Below, piece by piece: positions 1 through 6,417 of a DNA stretch of 10,708 nt. Below the pieces are notes generated by a model. That model had not been told where the DNA came from and ran no database searches. It worked only from the letters and a program-made list of their open reading frames with translations. The position numbers and the translations under genes are program-made. Source of the DNA: an uncultured Lachnospiraceae bacterium (GTDB taxonomy: Bacteria; Bacillota_A; Clostridia; Lachnospirales; Lachnospiraceae); assembly GCA_905207905.1 (NCBI GenBank), contig CAJLNC010000085.1, positions 1 to 10,708 on the forward strand. The letters run 5' to 3'. How positions within the stretch are numbered: the first letter of the stretch is position 1; the number at the start of each line of letters is the position of its first letter.

Positions 1-291
1 GTCAGGGGGTTATACCCAGCGAGCCGAGCCACCCGTTTTACGGGTGGCGGCGACTATTGTAAGATTAAAATGTCAAAAACTCTGATGGAAAAACGATTTT
101 TAAGTCCCGTTTCCATGGTGCAAAAGTCACGCGTACAAATCTTTTATAAATCGGACAGAGAGCATTTGTTAACAGGGCTTTTGTCCCTAATTTATGAAAG
201 AAAAATGCTCCGCAGGATCGCATTGCGCCAAACATTCCAATGAGTCTTTTAGAAAAAGAAACCTGTGTTGCGAGGCTGCAGTAATCCCTGC
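1..291. other. Intergenic stretch, no supported gene; possible dispersed repeat
   Basis: No gene is supported here. Frame 1 of the + strand is open from the window edge to a stop at 241-243, a - strand frame is open over 65-337, and a third + frame opens at 194. None has a ribosome binding site or a recognisable protein family. Openness on both strands with no gene signals looks more like a conserved non-coding or repeat element than coding DNA. The translations resemble the small spurious 'hypothetical proteins' often called in Lachnospiraceae intergenic DNA, but that is an impression from memory and not checked. The stretch begins with a strong GC hairpin (28-48) and ends at the promoter of the peptidase gene. 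Confidence 0.4.
23..51. repeat. Strong GC-rich hairpin near the window start
   Basis: GCCACCCG (28-35) and CGGGTGGC (41-48) are perfect 8-base complements around a TTTTA loop. GCC (23-25) and GGC (49-51) can extend the stem across a two-base bulge. No T run follows on either strand, so it is not a classical Rho-independent terminator. It may still end or stabilise a transcript from a gene left of the window, or be part of the repeat-like stretch that follows. Confidence 0.5.
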
Positions 292-320
292 TTGCAACCT
301 GGTGTTTCCTATAGTAAAAT
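292..320 (+). promoter_or_regulatory. SigA-type promoter for the oligoendopeptidase gene
   Basis: TTGCAA (292-297) and TAAAAT (315-320) are separated by exactly 17 bases, each one or two changes from the TTGACA/TATAAT consensus. Transcription would begin near 327, giving a leader of about 150 bases before the start codon at 480. It is the best promoter match upstream of the peptidase gene. It is a sequence match only. Confidence 0.5.
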
Positions 321-342
321 GTAGTTATTGTTCCCATGGCAG

Positions 343-414
343 GCTGACAGCGTATGCTGACAATATTGTAAGAGAAAAGGGAGCAGCAAAGAGCAGCTGC
401 CGTCTATAGACGGC
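343..414 (+). promoter_or_regulatory. Leader with direct repeats and palindromes
   Basis: The predicted leader holds several small symmetric elements. GCTGACA occurs at 343-349 and 356-362. ACAATATTGT is a perfect palindrome at 360-369. GAGCAGC is repeated ten bases apart at 381-387 and 391-397. GCCGTCTATAGACGGC is a perfect 16-base palindrome at 399-414. The last can form a hairpin in RNA or be a dimer-binding operator in DNA. No known riboswitch or T-box signature was recognised, so the regulator, if any, is unknown. Confidence 0.35.
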
Positions 415-431
415 GGTTCCATGTGTTAAAA

Positions 432-461
432 AAGAGAGCCGGACACAGGAATGGCTCTTTT
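432..461 (+). terminator. Terminator-like hairpin in the leader, possible attenuator
   Basis: AAGAGAGCC (432-440) pairs with GGCTCTTTT (453-461): nine pairs including one G-T, around a 12-base loop. The U-rich right arm resembles an intrinsic terminator, but the T run is only four long and is inside the stem. The hairpin ends two bases before the AAGGAGG ribosome binding site. It could act as a weak attenuator or affect translation initiation, or it could end transcription coming from upstream of 292. Confidence 0.35.
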
Positions 462-463
462 AT

Positions 464-470
464 AAGGAGG
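464..470 (+). promoter_or_regulatory. Ribosome binding site that fixes the peptidase start
   Basis: AAGGAGG lies nine bases before ATG 480. The same frame is open further upstream from a GTG at 423, but that start has no ribosome binding site and would put the leader hairpin inside the coding region. ATG 480 is therefore chosen over GTG 423 and over the adjacent ATG 483. Confidence 0.8.
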
Positions 471-479
471 TTTTTAATT

Positions 480-2153
480 ATGATGAAATTTTCAGAGTTT
501 CCCTATGAACGGATTGATCTGGAAGGAGCTATTCGGGAGGGCAAAGCGCTGGTGGAACAGGCCAGGGCGGTCAAAAGCGGAGAAGAACAGTATGAGGTGC
601 ATGAACAGTTCGGCAAGCTGCTGAATCATGTGAGAACCATGATCAATGTGGCCACCATTAGAAGAGATGGCGATATGACCGATGAATTTTATGCAGGGGA
701 GAAGGATTATTATGATCAGGAGCTTCCCAATTTTGAGGCAATGGTAAACGACTATCAAAAAGTTCTCTATGCCACCCCCTACCGGGCGTACATGGAGGAA
801 CGCATCGGGCAGGTGCCCTTTAAGTCCATGGAGCTTCAGATGAAGGCCTTTGATGAGAAGCTGATTCCCCTGATGCAGGAAGAAAATGCACTGCGCACCA
901 GATATTCCAGACTCATCGCCTCCGCGTCCATTGACTGGAGGGGAGAGAAGCTGAATCTGTCCCTGATGCAGAAATATAAGACAGATAAAGACCGTCAGGT
1001 GAGAGAGGAAGCCTGGAAAAAGTACGGGGAATTTTTTGAGGAGCACATGGCAGAGTTTGATGAGATCTATGACCTTATGGTAAAGAACCGCACTGCTCAG
1101 GCCAAGGCTCTTGGCTTTGACAATTACATTGAGATGGGTTACTGTCTGATGAACCGGAATTCTTATGGAAGAGAGGAGATCGAAGCCCTTCGGGATCAGA
1201 TCAAAAAGGTATATGTGCCCTTTGCAGAGGCGATGCACGAGGAACGGCGGAAGCGTCTTGGGGTGGATCATCTGTACTATTATGATGAGGGTGTCTATTT
1301 CCCTCAGGGCAATCCGGCTCCGGAAGGAACCCCGGAGGAGATCCTTCAGGGTGGGGAGAACATGTATGCCCAGCTCTCTAAGGAGACAAAGGAATTTTTT
1401 GACATGATGCGTCAGCGGGAGCTGTTTGACGTGCTGGGCAGGAAGAACAAAAAGGCTGGAGGATACATGGAAAATCTGGATGAGTATAAGGTTCCCTTTA
1501 TCTTCGCCAACTTCAATGGAACCAGCGGGGATATTGATGTGATCACTCATGAGTGTGGTCACGCTTTCCAGTATTTTGTGGCTTCTCAGGATCCTGTGGA
1601 TGATCATTACCGGTATCTTACTATGGAGACGGCAGAGATTCACTCCATGTCCATGGAATTTTTTACAGAGCGGTATATGGAGCTGTTCTTTGGAGAACGG
1701 GCAGAGGAGTACCGGAAGATGCATCTGGAAGATGCTGTGGCATTTATTCCTTACGGATGCATGGTGGACGAGTTCCAGCATATTGTGTATGAGAATCCGC
1801 AGCTGACGCCAAAGCAGCGCCGGGAGGCATGGAGCAAACTGGAGAAGACCTATCGCCCCCATATGGACGGTACAGGCAGCAATTATCTGGAGCAGGGGGC
1901 GTTCTGGCAGAAGCAGCTTCATATTTTTGAATGTCCCTTCTATTATATAGACTATGTGCTGGCTCAGCTTTGCGCATTCCAGTATCACATCTGGATGAAT
2001 CGGGATTATGAGGCAGCCTGGGGCAGTTACATGGAGCTTTGCAGACTTTCTGCCAGCAAATTCTATCCGGAACTGCTGCATCAGGCTGGGCTTCAGGTGC
2101 CCTTTGAGGAGGGCTGCATCCAGAAGATCGTGGATGGGCTGGAGCTGAAATAG
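480..2153 (+). CDS. M3 family zinc oligoendopeptidase
   Basis: This encodes a 557-residue cytoplasmic metallopeptidase that cuts short peptides, fitting a role downstream of the peptide importer in this window. The zinc motif HECGH is at residues 357-361 (H357 and H361 ligands, E358 catalytic). The third ligand is probably E386 in TAEIHSMSMEF, at the usual M3 distance. A tyrosine-rich FYYIDY motif (487-492) matches the conserved C-terminal M3 region that contacts substrate. There is no signal peptide or membrane segment. Length and motif style match the clostridial M3 subgroup related to, but distinct from, classical PepF (about 550-600 residues), so no symbol is given. The start is set by AAGGAGG at 464-470. 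The stop is 13 bases before the next gene, indicating co-transcription. Family assignment is firm; substrate range is not visible. Confidence 0.95.
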   Translation: MMKFSEFPYERIDLEGAIREGKALVEQARAVKSGEEQYEVHEQFGKLLNHVRTMINVATIRRDGDMTDEFYAGEKDYYDQELPNFEAMVNDYQKVLYATPYRAYMEERIGQVPFKSMELQMKAFDEKLIPLMQEENALRTRYSRLIASASIDWRGEKLNLSLMQKYKTDKDRQVREEAWKKYGEFFEEHMAEFDEIYDLMVKNRTAQAKALGFDNYIEMGYCLMNRNSYGREEIEALRDQIKKVYVPFAEAMHEERRKRLGVDHLYYYDEGVYFPQGNPAPEGTPEEILQGGENMYAQLSKETKEFFDMMRQRELFDVLGRKNKKAGGYMENLDEYKVPFIFANFNGTSGDIDVITHECGHAFQYFVASQDPVDDHYRYLTMETAEIHSMSMEFFTERYMELFFGERAEEYRKMHLEDAVAFIPYGCMVDEFQHIVYENPQLTPKQRREAWSKLEKTYRPHMDGTGSNYLEQGAFWQKQLHIFECPFYYIDYVLAQLCAFQYHIWMNRDYEAAWGSYMELCRLSASKFYPELLHQAGLQVPFEEGCIQKIVDGLELK

Positions 2154-2166
2154 GGAAGGAACTAAA

Positions 2167-2772
2167 ATGAAAAAATACGCCAAAGATTTTAAGGGAAAAG
2201 AGGAAAATTTCCAGTATGTGGGAAAGCGCTATCTGATGGAAGCCGGGGAGGAGGAGTTAAAGAAGCGGGGGACTTGCAGCGCCGTTTTGTTGGCGGTATC
2301 CACCCTGATGCTGTTTCTGGCTCTTACCAGGAACAATGTGGGAAACCGGGGAACTCTGATGGTGCTCTTTTCTGTGGCTCTTTGCTTTCCTATTGTATAT
2401 GGCTGGATGGGAGTGTGGAACTTGTTTTCCTATATCAAGAAGGAGGAGAAGCAGACCCCTGGATCTCTGACAAAGCGTCGGGAAGGGGGAGGATTTTGGA
2501 TGCGCCGCATGGATTATGACCGGTGTGTCCGCCGGCCCTGGCGGTGCAGCCTGATGGCGGCTCTGTTTGGCGGTGCGACCTTGGCGGGGGATCTGATCCT
2601 TCTTTTTGGGCAGAAAGCCTTTTGGAGTTCGGAGGTGATCCGGAGCGAGGAGATTCTGTTTCTGATGGCTTTGGCGGTGATCACCCTGGCCGGGACATGG
2701 GAGACGGTTCAAAATCGGGCTCTGCTCAAAAAAGTTCGGGAAGAGCCAGATAAATTTCCGGATAAGAAGTAG
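2167..2772 (+). CDS. Hypothetical four-helix membrane protein
   Basis: A 201-residue protein of unrecognised family. An AGGGAAGGA ribosome binding site ends six bases before ATG 2167. Four hydrophobic segments are visible: about residues 37-54, 63-87, 127-147 and 161-180. They form two hairpins separated by a basic loop (about 91-125, rich in K and R, with a GGGFWMRRMDYDR stretch). The N-terminal 35 residues and the last 20 are charged and probably cytoplasmic. No catalytic motif, signal peptide or lipobox is seen. It follows the peptidase gene by 13 bases and is probably its operon partner; the link in function is unknown. No clear terminator follows, so some read-through into the opp genes is possible. 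Confidence 0.75.
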   Translation: MKKYAKDFKGKEENFQYVGKRYLMEAGEEELKKRGTCSAVLLAVSTLMLFLALTRNNVGNRGTLMVLFSVALCFPIVYGWMGVWNLFSYIKKEEKQTPGSLTKRREGGGFWMRRMDYDRCVRRPWRCSLMAALFGGATLAGDLILLFGQKAFWSSEVIRSEEILFLMALAVITLAGTWETVQNRALLKKVREEPDKFPDKK

Positions 2773-2795
2773 AAAAAAGCAGGATTTAGGAGAAT

Positions 2796-2822
2796 ATTTC
2801 GTAAGATTTCGTGGAAGTTCAT
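2796..2822 (+). promoter_or_regulatory. 10-bp-phased direct repeats upstream of the opp promoter
   Basis: ATTTCGT occurs at 2796-2802 and again at 2806-2812, one helical turn apart. A degraded third copy, AGTTCAT (5 of 7 matches), is in phase at 2816-2822. They end 21 bases before the -35 box. Same-face tandem repeats in this position resemble activator sites of response-regulator type, but no regulator can be named, and AT-rich DNA can give such repeats by chance. Confidence 0.3.
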
Positions 2823-2843
2823 GATATTTTCATAAATTTTCCG

Positions 2844-2871
2844 TTGAAAAAATACGAAAAGATGATAAAAT
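2844..2871 (+). promoter_or_regulatory. SigA-type promoter of the opp operon
   Basis: TTGAAA (2844-2849) and TAAAAT (2866-2871) are 16 bases apart. TG at 2863-2864 gives an extended -10 element. The upstream DNA is AT-rich, as in strong Gram-positive promoters. Transcription would start near 2877-2879, about 50 bases before the oppA start. Confidence 0.65.
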
Positions 2872-2876
2872 AGAAA

Positions 2877-2898
2877 CGTATGGCTCAAAATGCATACG
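2877..2898 (+). promoter_or_regulatory. Inverted repeat at the predicted opp transcription start
   Basis: CGTATG (2877-2882) and CATACG (2893-2898) are perfect complements with a 10-base spacer. They start at the predicted +1. As DNA this could be an operator for a dimeric repressor. As RNA it would be a six-pair 5' hairpin that could protect the mRNA. It ends 12 bases before the oppA ribosome binding site. Confidence 0.4.
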
Positions 2899-2928
2899 AA
2901 GAATCAAGATAAAGGAGGAAACAGTTTT

Positions 2929-3006
2929 ATGAGTATGAAAAAAGTAATGGCTCTGCTGTTGACTGGCGCTATGGCGGTAAGCTCTATGAGTATTCCGGCT
3001 TTTGCC
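2929..3006 (+). other. Signal peptide of OppA, signal peptidase I type
   Basis: Residues 1-26 show a KK n-region, a hydrophobic core (VMALLLTGAMAV) and an AFA cleavage site, with cleavage expected between A26 and E27. There is no cysteine in the region, so lipoprotein processing by signal peptidase II is excluded by sequence. Confidence 0.8.
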
Positions 3007-5226
3007 GAGGAGACAGAAGCCGCTACTGAGGCCGCAGAAGAAGCAGCCGCAGAAGCCGATGGAGAAGATGTTCCACTGGTAGTAGGTATGAATAACTTCT
3101 CTGAAAAATTCAGCACATTCTTTGCTGAGAGTGTTCCGGATCAGGATGTGGCAAACCTGGTTGGTACTAGCCTGATCGGAAATGACCGTGCAGGTGGTCT
3201 GATTTACAATGGTATTGAGGGTGAGACCAGAGAGTACAACGGAACCGAGTACACCTACAAGGGCATTGCTGATGTTACAGTGACAGAGAATGAGGATACT
3301 ACCGTTTATAATATTAAGCTGAGAGATGATGTGGTGTTCTCTGACGGAGAACCCATGACAGCAGATGATATCATCTTTACCTATTATGTGCTGGCAGATA
3401 CCGATTACGATGGTTCTGCTACGCTTTACTCCACCGATATCCAGGGACTGAATAATTACCGCCTGAACTCTACTGTGGCAGATACGATCACAGAGGAGGA
3501 TGTGGAGGCTGTTTTGGCGGAGATGCCGGAAGAGCTGGCGGCTTCTGTGAAGGAAGAGCTGATTGTTCCCCTGCTGACTGCTGAGTATGATTGGGCTGCT
3601 ACTGCCTGGGAAGACTACGCAGAAGATTACGGCGTAACCAATGGCGATGAGTTCTTTGCACTGCTGTATGCTACGGATGAGAACTACAGCGCAGAGGGCA
3701 AGGACAAAGACACCATGATCAATGAGATCGCGGATATGTATGGAACAGACTACAAAGCTCTGGCTGCTGCTTATGGAGATGAGGCTTTCTTTGATGAGGA
3801 TGCCAACACGGTGGCTCAGACTTACCTGGTAGCACAGAAGACAGCTGCCGGCGAAGGCGAAGAAGTTCCCAATATCTCCGGTATCAAGAAGCTGGGTGAC
3901 TACGAAGTGGAAGTGACCACAGACGGTTTCAATGCAGCCGCTATCTACCAGATTGCCGGCATCATCGTGGAACCCATGCACTACTACGGCGATGCTTCCA
4001 TGTATGATTATGAAAATAATCAGTTCGGCTTCCCCAGAGGAGATCTGTCCTCTATCCGTGATAAGGTTGCAAAGCCTCTGGGAGCAGGCCCCTACAAATT
4101 TGTAAAATATGAGAACAAGACCGTTTATCTGGAAGCAAACGAAAACTACTTCCAGGGCGAGCCTAAGATCAAGCACGTACAGCTTCGTGAGACTGCTGAG
4201 CCGGATTATATCCCGGGCGTAGAGCAGGGCACCATCGATATCTGCGATCCTTCCGGAAGCAAGGAGAAATTCGAGCAGATCAAGAGCATCAACGGAAACG
4301 GCGAGCTGGACGGAGAAAAGATCCGCATCAGCCGTGTGGACGCATTGAGCTACGGTTACATCGGACTGAATGCCAACACCATCAACGTAGGCGGAGTGCC
4401 GGATTCTGAAGAGTCCAAAAATCTGAGAAAAGCCATTGCAACTGTAATGAGCGCATACAGAGATGTGACTATCGATTCCTACTACGGAGACGCAGCGTCT
4501 GTAATTAACTACCCCATTACCAATACCTCCTGGGCAGCTCCCCAGAAGTCTGACGCTGATTATCAGGTAGCTTACTCTGTGGATGTTGAGGGCAATCCTA
4601 TTTACACAGAGGGGATGTCTGATGAGGAGAAGTTCGCAGCAGCATTGGACGCAGCAGTCGGCTTCTTTGAGGCAGCAGGCTACACCTTTGAGAACGGCGT
4701 GATGACTGCAGCTCCCGAGGGCGCGAAGATGTCCTACGAAGTAATCATCGGCGGTTCCGGTGTGGGCGATCACCCCAGCTTCGCAATCCTGACCGATGCA
4801 AAGGCAGCTCTGGAAAGCATTGGCTTCACTCTGGAGATCAGCGATATCACTGACCAGAACCTGATGTGGGATCCCATCAACTCCGGTACTGCTGAAATGT
4901 GGGCAGCAGCATGGCAGTCCACCCTTGATCCGGATATGTACCAGGTATACTACAGCAACACCCCCAGCAACTATTACCATATTGCTGATACTACTCTGGA
5001 TGCAAATATTCTGGATGCAAGATCTACCTCTGACCAGGATTACAGAAAGTCTGTTTACAAAGAGTGTCTGGATATTATCCTTGACTGGGGCGTAGAGATC
5101 CCGGTATATCAGAGACAGGATTGTGTCATCTACAGTCCGGAGCGTGTAAATCCTGATACCTTTACCCCAGATGTTACTACCTTCTACAAATGGTATAATG
5201 AAATCCAGAATATGGAAATGATGTAA
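2929..5226 (+). CDS. oppA: Oligopeptide ABC transporter substrate-binding protein, enlarged
   Basis: This encodes the secreted peptide-binding protein of the importer (SBP_bac_5 family), 765 residues. ATG 2929 follows AAAGGAGG (2911-2918) by ten bases; the in-frame ATG 2890 lies before that site. Residues 1-26 are a signal peptide ending AFA, followed by a Glu/Ala-rich linker (27-48). Family blocks are clear: LIYNGIEG (91-98), the segment around LRDDVVFSDGEPMTADDIIF (131-150), PLGAGPYKFVKYENKTVYLE (383-402) and WQSTLDPDMYQVYYS (662-676). The family is usually about 530-600 residues. Here about 145 acidic, largely helical residues (roughly 174-318) are inserted between DDIIFTYY and the ISGIKKLGDYEVEV strand. 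No lipobox cysteine is present, unusual for a Gram-positive binding protein. Peptide specificity (Opp, Dpp or App) cannot be told from sequence. Confidence 0.93.
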   Translation: MSMKKVMALLLTGAMAVSSMSIPAFAEETEAATEAAEEAAAEADGEDVPLVVGMNNFSEKFSTFFAESVPDQDVANLVGTSLIGNDRAGGLIYNGIEGETREYNGTEYTYKGIADVTVTENEDTTVYNIKLRDDVVFSDGEPMTADDIIFTYYVLADTDYDGSATLYSTDIQGLNNYRLNSTVADTITEEDVEAVLAEMPEELAASVKEELIVPLLTAEYDWAATAWEDYAEDYGVTNGDEFFALLYATDENYSAEGKDKDTMINEIADMYGTDYKALAAAYGDEAFFDEDANTVAQTYLVAQKTAAGEGEEVPNISGIKKLGDYEVEVTTDGFNAAAIYQIAGIIVEPMHYYGDASMYDYENNQFGFPRGDLSSIRDKVAKPLGAGPYKFVKYENKTVYLEANENYFQGEPKIKHVQLRETAEPDYIPGVEQGTIDICDPSGSKEKFEQIKSINGNGELDGEKIRISRVDALSYGYIGLNANTINVGGVPDSEESKNLRKAIATVMSAYRDVTIDSYYGDAASVINYPITNTSWAAPQKSDADYQVAYSVDVEGNPIYTEGMSDEEKFAAALDAAVGFFEAAGYTFENGVMTAAPEGAKMSYEVIIGGSGVGDHPSFAILTDAKAALESIGFTLEISDITDQNLMWDPINSGTAEMWAAAWQSTLDPDMYQVYYSNTPSNYYHIADTTLDANILDARSTSDQDYRKSVYKECLDIILDWGVEIPVYQRQDCVIYSPERVNPDTFTPDVTTFYKWYNEIQNMEMM

Positions 5227-5249
5227 CAAGAGATACCAGGGGAAATGAA

Positions 5250-5280
5250 GTCCTGCCGGAAGGCCGGTGAAAATCAGGAC
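5250..5280 (+). repeat. Hairpin 1 of the oppA-oppB spacer
   Basis: GTCCTG (5250-5255) pairs with CAGGAC (5275-5280). Inside it two CCGG tetramers (5256-5259 and 5264-5267) can form a nested helix. It begins 23 bases after the oppA stop codon and could protect the oppA mRNA 3' end. Confidence 0.5.
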
Positions 5281-5286
5281 GCGGCG

Positions 5287-5304
5287 GCCCACCATATGGT
5301 GGGC
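5287..5304 (+). repeat. Perfect 18-base palindrome in the oppA-oppB spacer
   Basis: GCCCACCATATGGTGGGC is its own reverse complement. In RNA it forms a tight hairpin with up to seven pairs and a small loop; in DNA it could bind a dimeric protein. It lies only six bases after hairpin 1. Confidence 0.6.
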
Positions 5305-5309
5305 TCTCC

Positions 5310-5334
5310 GTGTCCTTACCAATGCTAAGGACAC
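5310..5334 (+). repeat. Hairpin 3 of the oppA-oppB spacer
   Basis: GTGTCCTTA (5310-5318) and TAAGGACAC (5326-5334) are perfect nine-base complements around the loop CCAATGC. The following ACAAAACAAA gives no T run, so it reads as a stabilising stem-loop rather than a terminator. Confidence 0.6.
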
Positions 5335-5342
5335 AAAACAAA

Positions 5343-5380
5343 CTGTCCGTGACAGGCCCCAAAGACGGCAGGGCCTTTCC
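5343..5380 (+). terminator. Overlapping hairpins with weak terminator character before oppB
   Basis: CTGTC (5343-5347) pairs with GACAG (5351-5355). AGGCCC (5354-5359) pairs with GGGCCT (5371-5376) and is followed by TTCCTTATT. The two helices share bases 5354-5355, so they compete in part. The second is a weak intrinsic-terminator candidate. Partial termination here would give more oppA mRNA than oppBCDF mRNA, as is common for binding-protein genes. Confidence 0.4.
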
Positions 5381-5417
5381 TTATTAGACAGGAAGAACAC
5401 GGGAAAGGAAAGAACCC

Positions 5418-6404
5418 ATGAAAAAATTTATAGCAAGGCGGCTCCTCCTGGGAGTGGTCATTCTGTTTTTTGTTTCGATGATTATTTATTCCGTAGAGCG
5501 AAGCCTTCCCACCTCCTACGTGGACACCAAGGCTCGCAATATGTCTATGAAACAGGGCGCTAAGCCATTTGAAGAGCTGAAAGCAGAGTTGAATGCTGCC
5601 TACGGCATGGATAAGCCGGTGCTGGTAGGCTATTTTACCTGGCTGGGAAATGCAGTCAGAGGAGAATTCGGTGATTCCTGGGTGTGGAATCAGCCGGTAA
5701 CAGAGAAATTTAAAGAAGTTATCTGGTATTCATTTGCGTTGGCGGTGATCGCCTTTACTTTGGAAATTCTAATAGCGGTGCCTCTTGGCGTCCTTTCAGC
5801 CACCAGGCAATACAGCAAGATGGATTATGCGGTGACGGTGTTTGCACTCATCGGGATTTCACTGCCGCCCTTTTTCTTTGCCACTATTTTAAAATACATT
5901 TTTTCCATTCAATTGGGATGGTTTGACTTGTATGGAATTGTGGGACGTATGCACGATCAGTACAGCTCCGTAGGACAGATTTTGGATATGGCGAAACATC
6001 TGATCCTTCCGGTAGCGACTCTGACCATCGCAGGTATCGGTTCACTGATGCGTTATACCAGAACCAATATGCTGGAGGTACTGAATTCCGACTATATCCG
6101 TACCGCCAGGGCAAAGGGCTTGAAAAACAGCAAGGTAATCTGGCATCATGCATTTCGGAATACGCTGATTCCGTTGATTACAATTTTAGGCGGTATGCTT
6201 CCCGGACTGTTTGCAGGAGCGATGATTACAGAGACCCTGTTCCAGATTCCGGGTATCGGTTACACCTCCTATCAGTGTCTGATACAGGGAGATCTTCCCT
6301 TTACCATGTTTTATATGAGTTTTTTGGCAGTGCTGACCTTAACGGGAAATCTGATTGCGGATATCCTCTATGCAGTTGCTGACCCCAGAGTACGAGTGAA
6401 CTAG
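5418..6404 (+). CDS. oppB: Oligopeptide ABC transporter permease OppB
   Basis: The first membrane subunit of the importer, 328 residues, typical length. The N terminus MKKFIARRLLLGVVILFFVS is the usual OppB/DppB first helix. Six hydrophobic segments lie at about 10-26, 101-125, 138-160, 193-213, 252-272 and 297-320. The extracellular region between helices 1 and 2 carries the familiar GMDKPVLVGYFTWLGNAVRG block (63-82). The coupling (EAA) loop is at about 225-252, with TARAKGL (229-235) and RNTLIP (247-252); it docks on the ATPases. It ends in the family hallmark ADPRVR. AAAGGAA (5404-5410) precedes the start by seven bases. It is separated from oppA by a hairpin-rich 191-base spacer and from oppC by 13 bases. 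There is no sign of the enlargement seen in OppA and OppC. Confidence 0.96.
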   Translation: MKKFIARRLLLGVVILFFVSMIIYSVERSLPTSYVDTKARNMSMKQGAKPFEELKAELNAAYGMDKPVLVGYFTWLGNAVRGEFGDSWVWNQPVTEKFKEVIWYSFALAVIAFTLEILIAVPLGVLSATRQYSKMDYAVTVFALIGISLPPFFFATILKYIFSIQLGWFDLYGIVGRMHDQYSSVGQILDMAKHLILPVATLTIAGIGSLMRYTRTNMLEVLNSDYIRTARAKGLKNSKVIWHHAFRNTLIPLITILGGMLPGLFAGAMITETLFQIPGIGYTSYQCLIQGDLPFTMFYMSFLAVLTLTGNLIADILYAVADPRVRVN

Positions 6405-6417
6405 GAAGGAGAAAGAC

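Noticed and set aside
395..461. T-box riboswitch in the peptidase leader
   Set aside because: A hairpin followed by a U-rich arm suggested it, but the conserved T-box core sequence before the terminator is not present.
423..479. GTG start that would extend the peptidase by 19 residues
   Set aside because: There is no ribosome binding site before it, the leader hairpin and AAGGAGG would be inside the gene, and the added residues do not look like an M3 N terminus.
492..2183. 563-codon open frame on the - strand opposite the M3 peptidase
   Set aside because: It is a shadow of the peptidase reading frame, with His/Leu/Ile-rich nonsense composition and no recognisable domain.
2834..2853. CodY-like box overlapping the opp -35 element
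   Set aside because: TTTTC/GAAAA symmetry is present at 2837-2850, but the spacing differs from the 15-base CodY consensus and only about 9 of 15 positions match in the best alignment, which is not enough in AT-rich DNA.
2890..2928. Upstream ATG that would extend OppA by 13 residues
   Set aside because: It lies before the AAAGGAGG site and would place charged residues ahead of a signal peptide that is already complete from ATG 2929.
2830..5400. 856-codon open frame on the - strand opposite oppA
   Set aside because: It mirrors the oppA codons; stops are rare there because of oppA codon choice. The translation has no family features, and oppA has a promoter, ribosome binding site, signal peptide and clear family blocks.
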